A stretch of 36,939 nt of DNA from Patescibacteria group bacterium (GCA_004322205.1 SCSN01000004.1:1-36939); one strand, 5' to 3'. Shown: positions 7,917-17,397, counted from the stretch's first letter. Numbers and translations: made by a program. Notes: generated by a model from the letters alone, not told the origin.

Positions 7917-10601
7917 TTATTGATTTTTCAGAACCTTTTTCAGGTAATTGCCTGTATGCGAGCCCGAGACACTGGCGATGTGCTCCGGCATGCCGGCGGC
8001 AACAATTTTTCCGCCGCCTTCCCCACCTTCCGGACCGATATCGATGACCCAGTCGCAGGATTTTATGAAATCCATATTGTGCTCAATCACTACAACAGTA
8101 TTGCCATGGTCAACAAGTCTCTGCAAAATTTCGATAAGCCTCTTCACATCATCGTAGTGGAGACCGATAGTCGGCTCATCCAAAAGATAAATAGTTTTCT
8201 GCAAATGCGGCCGATAGAGCTCGGAGGAAATCTTCACCCTCTGCGCTTCCCCGCCAGAGAGCGTAGTGGCAGACTGCCCAAGCTCCAAGTAGCCGAGGCC
8301 GACATCTTCCATTGTTTTAAGCCGATCATAGACAGCCGGGATGTCCTCAAAAAATTTCAGGGCTTCTTCGACAGTCATCCGCAAAACGTCGTAAATGCTC
8401 TTTTTCTTATATGTGATTTCAAGTGTCTCTTTCATGAAGCGTTTGCCGTTACAGACATCGCAGGGCACGTAAACGGCCGGGAGAAAATGCATTTCCACAG
8501 CAATCTCACCTTTTCCTTGACAGGCCTCGCAACGCCCGCCTTTAATGTTAAAAGAAAAGCGGTTTGCCTTCCAGCCGCGCGCCCGGGCCTCCGAGGTTTG
8601 CACAAAGAGTTCGCGGATAAAAGTGAACGCCCCCGTGTAGGTGGCAGGATTTGAACGCGGAGTTCTGCCGATGGGAGATTGGTCAATAAGGATCGCTCGT
8701 CCCAGATATTCAGTGCCGGAAAATTCTGTGCAGTTGTAAACATCGTTGGAGCGATACCGCCGCTCAAAACGCACTTGAAGATTCCGGTGGAGAATCTCAT
8801 ACATAAGTGACGACTTTCCCGATCCCGACACACCAGTAACGGCAATCAACCTGCCAAGCGGCACGTCAACATTCATATTTTTGATATTGAAAATATTGCC
8901 GCCGCGAATGGAAATTCGTCCCCGGTTCTCCGCTCGGCGCTTCTCCGGCAACGCAATTCTTTCCTCGTCCCGAAGATAAGACAAAGTTCGCGATCCAGAG
9001 GCATTTTTCTTGGAGGTGATGAGTTTTTCGAGCCAATCGGCAACAACGACATGCCCACCGTGCACACCGGCGCCCGGGCCGAGGTCAACAATGTAATCGG
9101 AGGAAAAAATCGTGTCCTCGTCATGTTCCACCACGATTATGGTATTACCAAGGTCGCGAAGATTCAGGAGTGTCTTAATCAGCCGATCGTTGTCACGAGC
9201 GTGAAGACCAATAGTCGGCTCGTCAAGAACATAGAGAGCTCCGACCAACCCCGAGCCGAGCTGGGAAGCGAGACGAATGCGTTGGGCTTCACCGCCAGAG
9301 AGAGTGTGAGCGCGGCGATCAAGAGAGAGATATTCAATGCCGACGTTAATCATAAACTGAAGGCGAGATTTGATCTCCCGAAGCACTACCTTTGAAATGC
9401 TTCTCTCGCGCGCTGTAAGCTTCAAATTTTCGAAAAACTTAAAACAATCTTTTATTGAGAGCGCGGAGATGTCAACAATATTTTTCCCTCGGTCTGCCGA
9501 AGCTTTATGCGAAGGCGACCCGCCCACAAGCACCTGGAGAGCTTCCGGCCGCAGCCGCACCCCCTTGCAGGCCGGACAGGTTTTACCCGCTCTCTGCCAA
9601 CCTTCATTCTCTTCATATTCCCATTCCAGTTCAACCTGACCCAGACCATGGCAGCGCTCACAAGCGCCGAAAGGGCTATTGAAAGAAAAAAGGCGAGGCT
9701 CAATTTCAGGAAAAGAAAAGCCGTCGTGCGGGCAGGCGAATTTTGACGACATCAGGAAGCTTTCAATCCCAGGTTTCGAGTTTTTAGTTTGTTTTGTGTC
9801 GCCAAAGGCGATGCGCACTAAGCCGTCCGACTCGTGAAGGGCACGCTCCAGCGATTCGGAGAGCCGCTCTTCCGAACTTTTCGGATCATTGACGAAATCA
9901 GTAAGACTGATTGAATCAACCAAAACATCAATTTCGTGCCGCTTGTACTTTGAGAGAATGATTTGCTCGCGAAGTTTTTTGCGAACGCCGTCAATAAGCA
10001 CTTCAGAATAGCCCTTGCCCAAGAGGTCGTAGAGAAGCTGGTAATACTCGCCTTTTCTACCGCGCACCACCGGCGCAAAAATTTCAATGTACTGCGGAAG
10101 TGTAATTTTTCCAACCACGTTAGAAGCAACTCGCGGAACGCGAGCGCGGCTTCGTACGTGGTCGAGAACAAAATTTTTAATCTCTTCGACCGAGAGTCTT
10201 TTAATTTCCCTGCCGCAGACAAGACAGTGAGGTCGGCCCATTCGCGCGAATAGTACACGCAGATAATCGTAGATTTCAGTAATAGTTGCCACCGTCGAGC
10301 GCGGATTGTTTGAGCGAGATTTCTGATCAATTGAAATTGCTGGAGAAAGACCCGTAATTTCATCGACATCGGGCTTTTGCATCTGGCGCAGGAATTGCCG
10401 AGCATAGGCAGAAAGCGACTCAACATAGCGCCGCTGACCCTCGGCAAAAATCGTGTCAAAAGCCAAAGAGGACTTGCCGGAGCCGGAAAGCCCCGTAAAA
10501 ACAATCATTTTGTTGCGCGGCATTTCAACCGTAATGTTTTTGAGGTTGTGCGTGCGTGCGCCTTTAACTATGAGTTTTTCTTCAGTTTCCTTTTTAGACA
10601 T
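7917..10601 (-). CDS. uvrA: Excinuclease ABC subunit A
   Basis: [77 protein letters not shown]; second ABC domain. Confidence 0.97.
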   Translation of the reverse strand: MSKKETEEKLIVKGARTHNLKNITVEMPRNKMIVFTGLSGSGKSSLAFDTIFAEGQRRYVESLSAYARQFLRQMQKPDVDEITGLSPAISIDQKSRSNNPRSTVATITEIYDYLRVLFARMGRPHCLVCGREIKRLSVEEIKNFVLDHVRSRARVPRVASNVVGKITLPQYIEIFAPVVRGRKGEYYQLLYDLLGKGYSEVLIDGVRKKLREQIILSKYKRHEIDVLVDSISLTDFVNDPKSSEERLSESLERALHESDGLVRIAFGDTKQTKNSKPGIESFLMSSKFACPHDGFSFPEIEPRLFSFNSPFGACERCHGLGQVELEWEYEENEGWQRAGKTCPACKGVRLRPEALQVLVGGSPSHKASADRGKNIVDISALSIKDCFKFFENLKLTARERSISKVVLREIKSRLQFMINVGIEYLSLDRRAHTLSGGEAQRIRLASQLGSGLVGALYVLDEPTIGLHARDNDRLIKTLLNLRDLGNTIIVVEHDEDTIFSSDYIVDLGPGAGVHGGHVVVADWLEKLITSKKNASGSRTLSYLRDEERIALPEKRRAENRGRISIRGGNIFNIKNMNVDVPLGRLIAVTGVSGSGKSSLMYEILHRNLQVRFERRYRSNDVYNCTEFSGTEYLGRAILIDQSPIGRTPRSNPATYTGAFTFIRELFVQTSEARARGWKANRFSFNIKGGRCEACQGKGEIAVEMHFLPAVYVPCDVCNGKRFMKETLEITYKKKSIYDVLRMTVEEALKFFEDIPAVYDRLKTMEDVGLGYLELGQSATTLSGGEAQRVKISSELYRPHLQKTIYLLDEPTIGLHYDDVKRLIEILQRLVDHGNTVVVIEHNMDFIKSCDWVIDIGPEGGEGGGKIVAAGMPEHIASVSGSHTGNYLKKVLKNQ

Positions 10602-10680
10602 ACAGCCAACTCACCCCAGGTTTTGCCACAGGGTGCAATATAAGCACTCTATCAAATAAGATTGGCTAGAACAAGCACTC

Positions 10681-10708
10681 CTTAATATATCATATATGAT
10701 ACATTAAG
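10681..10708. promoter_or_regulatory. 28-bp dyad CTTAATaTATCATATATGATAcATTAAG upstream of uvrA
   Basis: Perfect 14-bp palindromic core with 6-bp outer arms. Confidence 0.4.
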
Positions 10709-10793
10709 AATCTTAGAAAAAATTTGACAAGTAACTACTAGTATGATAGCGTATTATTGGAAGTAGCCGAATCCCGCGGCGGCAGCTGTTTCA

Positions 10794-10826
10794 TCCCAGT
10801 ACCACAAGCTTCGCTTGGCTACGGGA
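10794..10826. repeat. Palindromic repeat TCCCAGTAccacAAGCttcGCTTggcTACGGGA (copy 1)
   Basis: Resembles 29123-29153. Confidence 0.55.
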
Positions 10827-10843
10827 TTTCGTCCTCCTTTTTA

Positions 10844-12931
10844 CTAACTTTTCTCTATAGTTTTCAATTTTTCTTTAAGAGCCGCAATTTCATCTCTTAG
10901 AATAGCTGCGGACTCAAAATCCAAAATTTTTACCGCAGCGTTCATTTGCAGTTCTTTTTGGCGGATAAGTTTGCGCGGGTTTTTTTTGAATAAGTACTCT
11001 TCAAGAGCAAGCTCATGCTCGACTGCCCTCTTGTGTTCGCGATTAAGTTCTTGAGTGATGTCTTTGATTTTTTTGACAATGGTTTGTGGTGTAATGCCGT
11101 GTTTTTCGTTATAGGCAATCTGAAGGGCACGCCGCCGGTTTGTCTCATCGACAGCGCGCTCGATTGAACCGGTGACACTGTCGGCGTAGAGAACCACTCT
11201 ACCTTCTACGTTTCTGGCGGCGCGCCCGATAATCTGAATAAGCGAAGTTTCGCTCCGCAAAAACCCCTCTTTGTCGGCGTCAAGAATTCCGATGAAAGTA
11301 ACCTCCGGCAAATCAAGTCCCTCCCGCAGAAGGTTGACGCCAACCAAAACATCGAACTCCCCTTTTCGAAACGTTGTCAAAATCTCTATGCGCTCAAGGG
11401 TCTGAATATCACTGTGAAGATACCGTGCTTTAATCTTTTTTTCTTTTAGAAACTCTGTCAGATCTTCGGCCATCTTTTTGGTAAGTGTAGTAGCTATAAC
11501 TCTTCCTCTCTTTTGAATAACTTTTTCCGCTTCAGCAATAAAGTCATAGATTTGTCCGCCGTATTTGTTTGGCGACCGGACCGCCGACTTGGCGGTTCGG
11601 TCGCCAAGTCCGCTTCTCCTACCTGCTTGGATTGGGTGCACCAAAACTTCCGGATCAACCAGCCCCGTCGGGCGGATAACTTGCTCCACCACTTGCCCGC
11701 TGACTTGCCGTTCATATTCCGCCGGTGTGGCTGATGTAAAAATAATTTGGCCTACGCGCTCGTTGAATTCATCAAACTTGAGAGGGCGATTGTCTTTAGC
11801 GCTCGGCAACCGAAAACCATGCTCGATAAGAGTCTCTTTTCGGGAGCGGTCTCCTTCGTACATTCCCCGAATTTGAGGAACTGTCACATGCGATTCATCA
11901 ATAATGGTGAGAAAATCCGGCTCGCCGCTTATGGCGTGCGGGAAATAAGAAAGCAGAGTATCAGGGGGCTCGCCGGCCGCCTTGCCCGAGAGGTGGCGCG
12001 AATAATTCTCAATACCATTGCAATAGCCGATTTCGCGAATCAAAGCCAAGTCATAATTCGTCCGACGCTTCAGCCTCTCTGCTTCCAGCAACTTGCCCTG
12101 CTCTTTTAATTCCTCCAACCGTCTTTCCAATTCCGCCTTTATATCTCGCAAAGCTCTCTCAAGCTCGCTCGGAGCAGTGATGAAGTGTTTAGCGGGGAAA
12201 AGAAAGAGAACATCAATGCTGTCTTTGAGAATAACACGCGAGACCGCGTCAATTTTCTGAATGGAGCTCACCGCGTCGTGAGCCGCCTCAAGCCGATATA
12301 TTACCCGCTCGGAGACAGGCATAATTTCGACAATATTGCCGATTGCGCGGAACTGCCCCGGAGTGAGGTCTGCATTGGTGCGCTCGAAGTGAATATCAAC
12401 AAGCTTGCGGATAAAGTCCGCCCGGGAAAACTTGTCGCCGCGAGCAATTTTTAGATTGACTCTCTCATACTCGACAGGACTTCCTAAACCGTATATGCAG
12501 GAAACTGAAGCGACTACGATCACATCTTTACGAGTCAAAAGAGCCTGGGTTGAAGCGTGCCGTAAACGTTCGATTTCTTCATTGATCTGTGCTTCTTTTT
12601 CAATATATGTGTCAGTTATCGGCATATATGCCTCCGGCTGATAGTAGTCGTAGTATGAAACAAAGTAGTGAACAGCATTGTTAGGGAAAAATTCTTTGTA
12701 CTCTTGAGCAAGTTGGGCAGCAAGAGTCTTGTTGTGTGCAATAACAAGAGTGGGCTTTTGAACCGCCTCAATAACATTCGCAACTGTAAATGTTTTTCCT
12801 GAGCCAGTCACACCTAAAAGAGTCTGGTGGGTTAGATCTTTCTCAAGCCCATCCACCAATTCCTTAATTGCATTTGGCTGGTCCCCCGCCGGAGCAAACT
12901 CACTTTTGATTTTAAATTTTTTCTTATTCAC
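10844..12931 (-). CDS. uvrB: Excinuclease ABC subunit B (with in-frame insertion)
   Basis: TLLGVTGSGKTFTVANVIEAVQKPTLVIAHNKTLAAQLAQEYKEFFPNNAVHYFVSYYDYYQPEAY; C-terminal UVR motif. Confidence 0.97.
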   Translation of the reverse strand: MNKKKFKIKSEFAPAGDQPNAIKELVDGLEKDLTHQTLLGVTGSGKTFTVANVIEAVQKPTLVIAHNKTLAAQLAQEYKEFFPNNAVHYFVSYYDYYQPEAYMPITDTYIEKEAQINEEIERLRHASTQALLTRKDVIVVASVSCIYGLGSPVEYERVNLKIARGDKFSRADFIRKLVDIHFERTNADLTPGQFRAIGNIVEIMPVSERVIYRLEAAHDAVSSIQKIDAVSRVILKDSIDVLFLFPAKHFITAPSELERALRDIKAELERRLEELKEQGKLLEAERLKRRTNYDLALIREIGYCNGIENYSRHLSGKAAGEPPDTLLSYFPHAISGEPDFLTIIDESHVTVPQIRGMYEGDRSRKETLIEHGFRLPSAKDNRPLKFDEFNERVGQIIFTSATPAEYERQVSGQVVEQVIRPTGLVDPEVLVHPIQAGRRSGLGDRTAKSAVRSPNKYGGQIYDFIAEAEKVIQKRGRVIATTLTKKMAEDLTEFLKEKKIKARYLHSDIQTLERIEILTTFRKGEFDVLVGVNLLREGLDLPEVTFIGILDADKEGFLRSETSLIQIIGRAARNVEGRVVLYADSVTGSIERAVDETNRRRALQIAYNEKHGITPQTIVKKIKDITQELNREHKRAVEHELALEEYLFKKNPRKLIRQKELQMNAAVKILDFESAAILRDEIAALKEKLKTIEKS
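11569..11607. repeat. Inverted repeat inside uvrB (17-bp arms, 5-nt loop, one mismatch)
   Basis: TTGGCGACCGGACCGCC gactt GGCGGTTCGGTCGCCAA. Confidence 0.85.
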
Positions 12932-14207
12932 GTACGTAATTCTTCAAAAAATCTTCTCGAAAGTCAAAAAAGTTGTCTTCCAGAATTACCTGCCTCATCT
13001 TACCCACCAAATGAAGAATGAAAAAGAGATTATGAATGGTCGCCAGCGTTCCGGCAAGCATTTCTTTACCGCGAAAAAGATGCGATAGATAGCTTCTGGT
13101 GTAATTCTTACAGGTATAGCACTCACACCCGGATTCAATGGGAGAAAAATCTTTTGTAAACTGTGCGTTGGTGATATTTATCTTCCCTTGCGCTGTATAG
13201 AGTGTGCCGTTGCGAGCATTGCGCGTTGGGGCGACACAGTCAAAAAGATCGACCCCGTTTAGAACTCCCGTAAACAAATCTTCAGGCTCCCCTATCCCAA
13301 GCAAATGACGAGGCTTGTCTTCCGGCAAAATTTCATTGACCCATTTGACCGCATTTGACATATCTTCTTTAGCAAACGAACCGCCAATGCCAAATCCGTC
13401 AAAATTCATTCCAGATATTATCGTTGCACTCTTTTTCCGTAAATCCTCGTGTCGTCCTCCCTGCACAATTCCAAAGAGCGCTGGCACATCTATTCGCTTA
13501 TTCGCGCGAATTAGAGAACGGTGATGTTCAAGTGAGCGCAATGCCCAGCGGTGGGTTCTCTCAAGCGCTTCCCGCTGATAACGCAAGTCTTCGGCAGGAG
13601 ATGTGCATTCATCAAAGGCAAAAATGATGTCGGCGCCGAAATTGTGCTGAATCTCAATGGATTTCTCCGGAGTGATGAAGTGGACCGAACCATCCAAATG
13701 AGATTTAAATGAAACTCCATCTTCGCCTATTTTTGCCAAGCGCGGCAGGAGAGCTTCATCGGCGCGTTCGAGAAAGGGTGGGTTTGGGTCAGCTTGAGAA
13801 ACAACCTTTGAAAGTTCCTTGCCTAAATCAGACTTGCTTGGCAAATCTGATCGGCCAAACTGTCCTATTTTGGAGAGTTTTAGACCATAAGCCGCCCCGA
13901 GAGAAAAAACTTGAAAGCCGCCGGAGTCGGCCATGATCGGCCCTTCCCAATTCATGAATTTATGCAATCCTCCGGCGTCCCGAATAAGCTCGTCGCCTGG
14001 CTGAAGATAAAGGTGATAAGTATTGACAAGCAATGCTTGCGCTCCAGTATTTTTCACTTGCTCCGGTGTAAGTGATTTGATCGTAGCCTTAGTGCCAACT
14101 GGAATAAAAGCTGGAGTATTAATTTTGCCGTGTGCAGTAAGAATAGATCCGGCGCGCGTAAGCGCGCCGGCAACTTTCTTCTCAATGCGAAAAGAGAGAG
14201 GCTGCAT
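12924..14207 (-). CDS. tgt: tRNA-guanine transglycosylase (with in-frame insertion)
   Basis: TPAFIPVGTKATIKSLTPEQVKNTGAQALLVNTYHLYLQPG, MADSGGFQVFSLG, FGIVQGG, zinc site CECYTCKNY..H. Confidence 0.93.
   Translation of the reverse strand: MQPLSFRIEKKVAGALTRAGSILTAHGKINTPAFIPVGTKATIKSLTPEQVKNTGAQALLVNTYHLYLQPGDELIRDAGGLHKFMNWEGPIMADSGGFQVFSLGAAYGLKLSKIGQFGRSDLPSKSDLGKELSKVVSQADPNPPFLERADEALLPRLAKIGEDGVSFKSHLDGSVHFITPEKSIEIQHNFGADIIFAFDECTSPAEDLRYQREALERTHRWALRSLEHHRSLIRANKRIDVPALFGIVQGGRHEDLRKKSATIISGMNFDGFGIGGSFAKEDMSNAVKWVNEILPEDKPRHLLGIGEPEDLFTGVLNGVDLFDCVAPTRNARNGTLYTAQGKINITNAQFTKDFSPIESGCECYTCKNYTRSYLSHLFRGKEMLAGTLATIHNLFFILHLVGKMRQVILEDNFFDFREDFLKNYVRE
13827..13851. repeat. Inverted repeat in tgt insertion: ATCAGACTTGC ttg GCAAATCTGAT
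   Basis: 11-bp arms with one mismatch, within the non-canonical segment. Confidence 0.65.
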
Positions 14208-14233
14208 GAGAGATTACAGCCGCAAGACAAAAA

Positions 14234-14725
14234 TTACTGCGGCCTCCGGACGTCGAGCAACTCCACCTCAAAGACAAGAGTTGAGTTAGCAGGAATAGGG
14301 CCGGCGACGACGTTACCGTAGCCGAGTGACGGAGGAATGGTAATCCGTCGCTTGCCGCCCACCTTCATGCCAAGCACGCCGCGGTCAAAGCCCGGGATGA
14401 CTTGACCGCTGTCGAGAATAAATTGAAACGGCTGTCCGCGAACTCTAGAGCTGTCAAAAATCTGCCCATTCGTAAGCATGCCGACATAGTGAATCGTCAC
14501 AAGACTGCCGCGGAGTGCTTCTTGGCCGCTGCCAAGCGAGAGCTCATCAACGCGAAATTGGGAGTCATTAAACGAGACGGCGGTTTCAGCTCCACCGCCG
14601 AGCGCCGGAGCTTGAGCACGAATTCCACCAAAGAGCTGAGCAAAGGAGTCACCGAAAAAGAAAAAAGCAACGGCAACAAGACCGACGGCAAGAGCGATCC
14701 ACTGGATCATGTGTTTTGTTTGCAT
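14234..14725 (-). CDS. FKBP-type peptidyl-prolyl isomerase, membrane anchored
   Basis: VTIHYVGMLTNGQIFDSSRVRGQPFQFILDSGQVIPGFDRGVLGMKVGGKRRITIPPSLGYG; N-terminal TM. Confidence 0.92.
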   Translation of the reverse strand: MQTKHMIQWIALAVGLVAVAFFFFGDSFAQLFGGIRAQAPALGGGAETAVSFNDSQFRVDELSLGSGQEALRGSLVTIHYVGMLTNGQIFDSSRVRGQPFQFILDSGQVIPGFDRGVLGMKVGGKRRITIPPSLGYGNVVAGPIPANSTLVFEVELLDVRRPQ

Positions 14726-14754
14726 ATGTTACATGTTAACCCGTATGCATTTAT

Positions 14755-14865
14755 TATACCCCATGAGATATTATAAATCACTCGTCATGCAACCTCTTCA
14801 GGTATCGCCTAACTACACATCTAGTGCATATATTGTACTATCTCACTGTTATCTCACGGGGTATA
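14755..14865. repeat. Long-range inverted repeat TATACCCCATGAGATA ... TATCTCACGGGGTATA
   Basis: 16-bp arms with one mismatch at 14755-14770 and 14850-14865, in the divergent intergenic region. Confidence 0.6.
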
Positions 14866-14931
14866 CGCCAGATGGGAGACTAAGGAAAGGAAAATTGCAA
14901 AAGTGTTTTATTGGTTTAATATATGTGCTAT

Positions 14932-15678
14932 ATGACTGACGACGAACATTGTGCCCGGGTCAATTTACCCGAAAAACAGCTTCATAGAGTCCCTCTCTCG
15001 CACGCCGAAATGCACCGTGCAACACAAGAGCGGATTTACGAAATTTCCCGCGAATTCGAACAGGGCTTCAAATTTCTAGAGCGGTTTCCAAAGTCGGTAA
15101 CATTTTTCGGATCAACTAGGGTCTCGGATGGTCACCCAGACTATGATCACGCTCGGCTTCTCGCCGGGAGAATTACCCGCGAACTCGGCTATTCAGTGGT
15201 AACGGGCGGCGGTCCCGGCATCATGGAGGCGGCCAATCGCGGTGCCAAGGAAACCGGCGGGCACTCTGTCGGCCTAACTATCCGTCTGCCCAAGGAGCAG
15301 GTGATGAACGACTATCTCACCGAACACGTTGATTTTTACTATTTCTTCAGCCGAAAAGTCTGCCTCGCCTATTCGGCAGAAGCTTTTCTGTTTTTCCCGG
15401 GCGGCCTCGGCACCCTTGACGAATGTCTCGAAAATATCACCCTACTCCAGACTCACAAAATCCCGTCCGTACCTGTTATTCTTGTTGGCGATGGTTATTG
15501 GGAAAATTTCCGCGAGTTTTTGCGGAAGAATCTTCTCGAGCGCAGGACAATCGATCCGGAAGATCTCGAACTCTTCACTATCGAGAATGATGATGAAAAA
15601 ATTCTCTCTATCATCAAGTCGGCACCAGTGAAAGAGTTCGTCCCCTACAAAGGTCTGCGGGTCAATCCTATTGAATAA
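14932..15678 (+). CDS. LOG family (TIGR00730-like) nucleotide phosphoribohydrolase-type protein
   Basis: VTGGGPGIMEAANRGAKETGGHSVGLTI and PGGLGTLDECLE motifs. Confidence 0.85.
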   Translation: MTDDEHCARVNLPEKQLHRVPLSHAEMHRATQERIYEISREFEQGFKFLERFPKSVTFFGSTRVSDGHPDYDHARLLAGRITRELGYSVVTGGGPGIMEAANRGAKETGGHSVGLTIRLPKEQVMNDYLTEHVDFYYFFSRKVCLAYSAEAFLFFPGGLGTLDECLENITLLQTHKIPSVPVILVGDGYWENFREFLRKNLLERRTIDPEDLELFTIENDDEKILSIIKSAPVKEFVPYKGLRVNPIE

Positions 15679-15721
15679 GACTTGGGAGCTTAGCTTCCAA
15701 GTTCCAACAAGCTTTTTTAAT

Positions 15722-16060
15722 ATGGAGCCACTCGCCAGAAAAAAATGTGTCCCTTGCGAAGGAAGCACGCCGCCACTCAACCACTCCAAAAATCTCGAGT
15801 ATCTAAAGCAGATCAACCAATGGGAGCTCGAAGAAGACAGAGCGATTGAGAAAACATATTTGTTTAAGGATTTTGCGGCGGCGATGAAATTTCTAAATGA
15901 AGTGGCGCGTATTGCCGAGGAGGAAAGTCACCACCCTGATTTCTGCCTGCGCGGCTGGAACAAAGTGACAATCCGTCTCTCCACTCACGCTGTTGGCGGA
16001 CTTTCGGAAAACGACTTTATTCTAGCCGCCAAGATCGATGAAATTTTACCAAAAACGTGA
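15722..16060 (+). CDS. 4a-hydroxytetrahydrobiopterin (pterin-4a-carbinolamine) dehydratase
   Basis: DFAAAMKFLNEVARIAEEESHHPDFCLRGWNKVTIRLSTHAVGGLSENDFILAAKID. Confidence 0.85.
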   Translation: MEPLARKKCVPCEGSTPPLNHSKNLEYLKQINQWELEEDRAIEKTYLFKDFAAAMKFLNEVARIAEEESHHPDFCLRGWNKVTIRLSTHAVGGLSENDFILAAKIDEILPKT

Positions 16061-16061
16061 A

Positions 16062-16087
16062 CCCCGCCAGCCCTGAAGCTGGCGGGG
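16062..16087 (+). terminator. Hairpin CCCCGCCAGCcctgaaGCTGGCGGGG
   Basis: Perfect 10-bp stem directly after the PCD stop; weak T tail. Confidence 0.7.
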
Positions 16088-16112
16088 TTATGTCGCGCGC
16101 TTGCTTGCTAAA

Positions 16113-16691
16113 CTAACGGACTTCCATCTGGCGTCTGATGTGCGTGAAAGGCAAGATCGCTATCTTCCCGTTCTCGCACACGACTACCTCCAAGTCCTCC
16201 TCGGAGAGGGCGCTCTGGACATGCACCAGAACGCTGTCTCCATCTTGGAAGACGAAAAGGGAATCACGCCAGAGCCGTTCCCTGCCATCCAGAGAGTGCG
16301 ACCCTCGCCCCCACGAGAGCTCTTGCGGTGAACCGCTGTACCTCCTCACCCACCCATCTCGAGTGCCGATCGGAGCAGCCGATCTGGTGATGATTCGCAC
16401 CAGATGGAGTGCCGTGAGAATTCCCATTGTTCCTTGCAGAAAGAGTGCGCTGGGATCTCCCGGCCTCTGGAACTCCGGATAGGCCCGGAAGATACGACCA
16501 TCCTCTGCAAGCGGAGGGTTGTTCTCGGAGAGTGGAATGAAACGCTGAACTCGTCTTCCTTTACCGCTTTCCCCGAGCGATATACTCCGCTTGCAGACAA
16601 CTAAGCCCGGTTCCAGAATGTGGTTCGCGACAGTGTAGAGCACTATTCCCCCTTTTCTTATCTTGTTGGTTTTGTGTTGTGCGCGCGACAT
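16113..16691 (-). CDS. Hypothetical protein (ORFan)
   Basis: ORF with SD GGAG before ATG (MSRAQHK..) and promoter TTGACC-N17-TATCTT at 16709-16737. Confidence 0.65.
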   Translation of the reverse strand: MSRAQHKTNKIRKGGIVLYTVANHILEPGLVVCKRSISLGESGKGRRVQRFIPLSENNPPLAEDGRIFRAYPEFQRPGDPSALFLQGTMGILTALHLVRIITRSAAPIGTRDGWVRRYSGSPQELSWGRGSHSLDGRERLWRDSLFVFQDGDSVLVHVQSALSEEDLEVVVCENGKIAILPFTHIRRQMEVR

Positions 16692-16708
16692 CAATGAACT
16701 CCGTGCTA

Positions 16709-16737
16709 AAGATAACACATTGAAAATGTTTGGTCAA
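16709..16737 (-). promoter_or_regulatory. Sigma70-like promoter TTGACC-N17-TATCTT
   Basis: Immediately downstream of the small-RNA terminator. Confidence 0.5.
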
Positions 16738-16739
16738 AC

Positions 16740-16893
16740 AAAAAACTCGAGGCGCGCCTCGAGCCGGTGAAGACTAGGTACGGAAACCCGCTTCCCTGTC
16801 GGGGGGAACGAAGATGGCAGGTTTGCTCTGGCTTGATGAGCTGGCGGACCCACCAGCGACACTGCAACCGTATCCGTACCCAGTCTTCAGATC
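16740..16893 (-). ncRNA. Candidate structured small RNA (about 150 nt, unassigned family)
   Basis: TTGACA-N17-TATCCT promoter, 17-bp closing stem (16873-16889 with 16768-16784), internal hairpins, terminator hairpin CTCGAGGCGCGCCTCGAG + TTTTTT. Confidence 0.6.
16746..16763 (-). terminator. Terminator hairpin CTCGAGGCGCGCCTCGAG followed by T6 on the minus strand
   Basis: Perfect 18-bp palindrome with A tract on the plus strand. Confidence 0.8.
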
Positions 16894-16900
16894 TATTGTA

Positions 16901-16929
16901 AGGATACAAAAACGCTTTACTTCTGTCAA
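16901..16929 (-). promoter_or_regulatory. Sigma70-like promoter TTGACA-N17-TATCCT for the candidate sRNA
   Basis: -35 at 16924-16929, -10 at 16901-16906. Confidence 0.65.
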
Positions 16930-16968
16930 GAGATATGCGGCGGCGGGCTTATATTGCTTTGGTATTTC

Positions 16969-17370
16969 CTACTCGGCCTCCCCGTGTAAAAGCCACTCTA
17001 TAGCTTCTTCTTTGTTGCGAAAACCCTTGAGATTTTTTCGGCCGGAGAGCGCTACCACCACGTCCTCCGCCATAATCATATACTGGGTGCCCCCAAAGGT
17101 AGCGGTGCGAAGCACATACGGCTCGTTTTCTTTCATCAGGGCGACGAGCTGCGTTACCACTTCGGCGTCATATTGGTGCAACTCGGAAATATCGATCAGG
17201 CAGAGAACCCTCTCTCCTTTCTTATCAAAAAGACTTTTGATTGTCTCCTTTACCTTTTGCGCCCACTCGGCAAATTTCGGCAGGTGGCGCGCCTCTAAAT
17301 TTCCCCCGATGGTTACGTGAACAACATCGGAAGTACCAACAGAGACTTCAAGTTTCACTCCGTTTTTCAT
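16969..17370 (-). CDS. Conserved hypothetical protein, possible STAS-like fold
   Basis: 133-aa ORF; VHVTIGGNLEARHLPKFAEWAQKV..RVLCLIDISELHQYDAEVVTQLVALMKENEPYV has a STAS-like beta/alpha pattern. Confidence 0.5.
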   Translation of the reverse strand: MKNGVKLEVSVGTSDVVHVTIGGNLEARHLPKFAEWAQKVKETIKSLFDKKGERVLCLIDISELHQYDAEVVTQLVALMKENEPYVLRTATFGGTQYMIMAEDVVVALSGRKNLKGFRNKEEAIEWLLHGEAE

Positions 17371-17397
17371 TTAAAAATTATACCAAGCCATTTAAAA

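Noticed and set aside
9818-10504. Minus-strand 228-aa ORF overlapping uvrA in another frame
   Set aside because: uvrA frame is certain; shadow ORF.
10724-10752. Plus-strand TTGACA upstream of the uvrB 3' end as a promoter
   Set aside because: The -10 at 17-bp spacing is TAGCGT, and the better TATGAT is only 12 bp away. No plus-strand gene follows.
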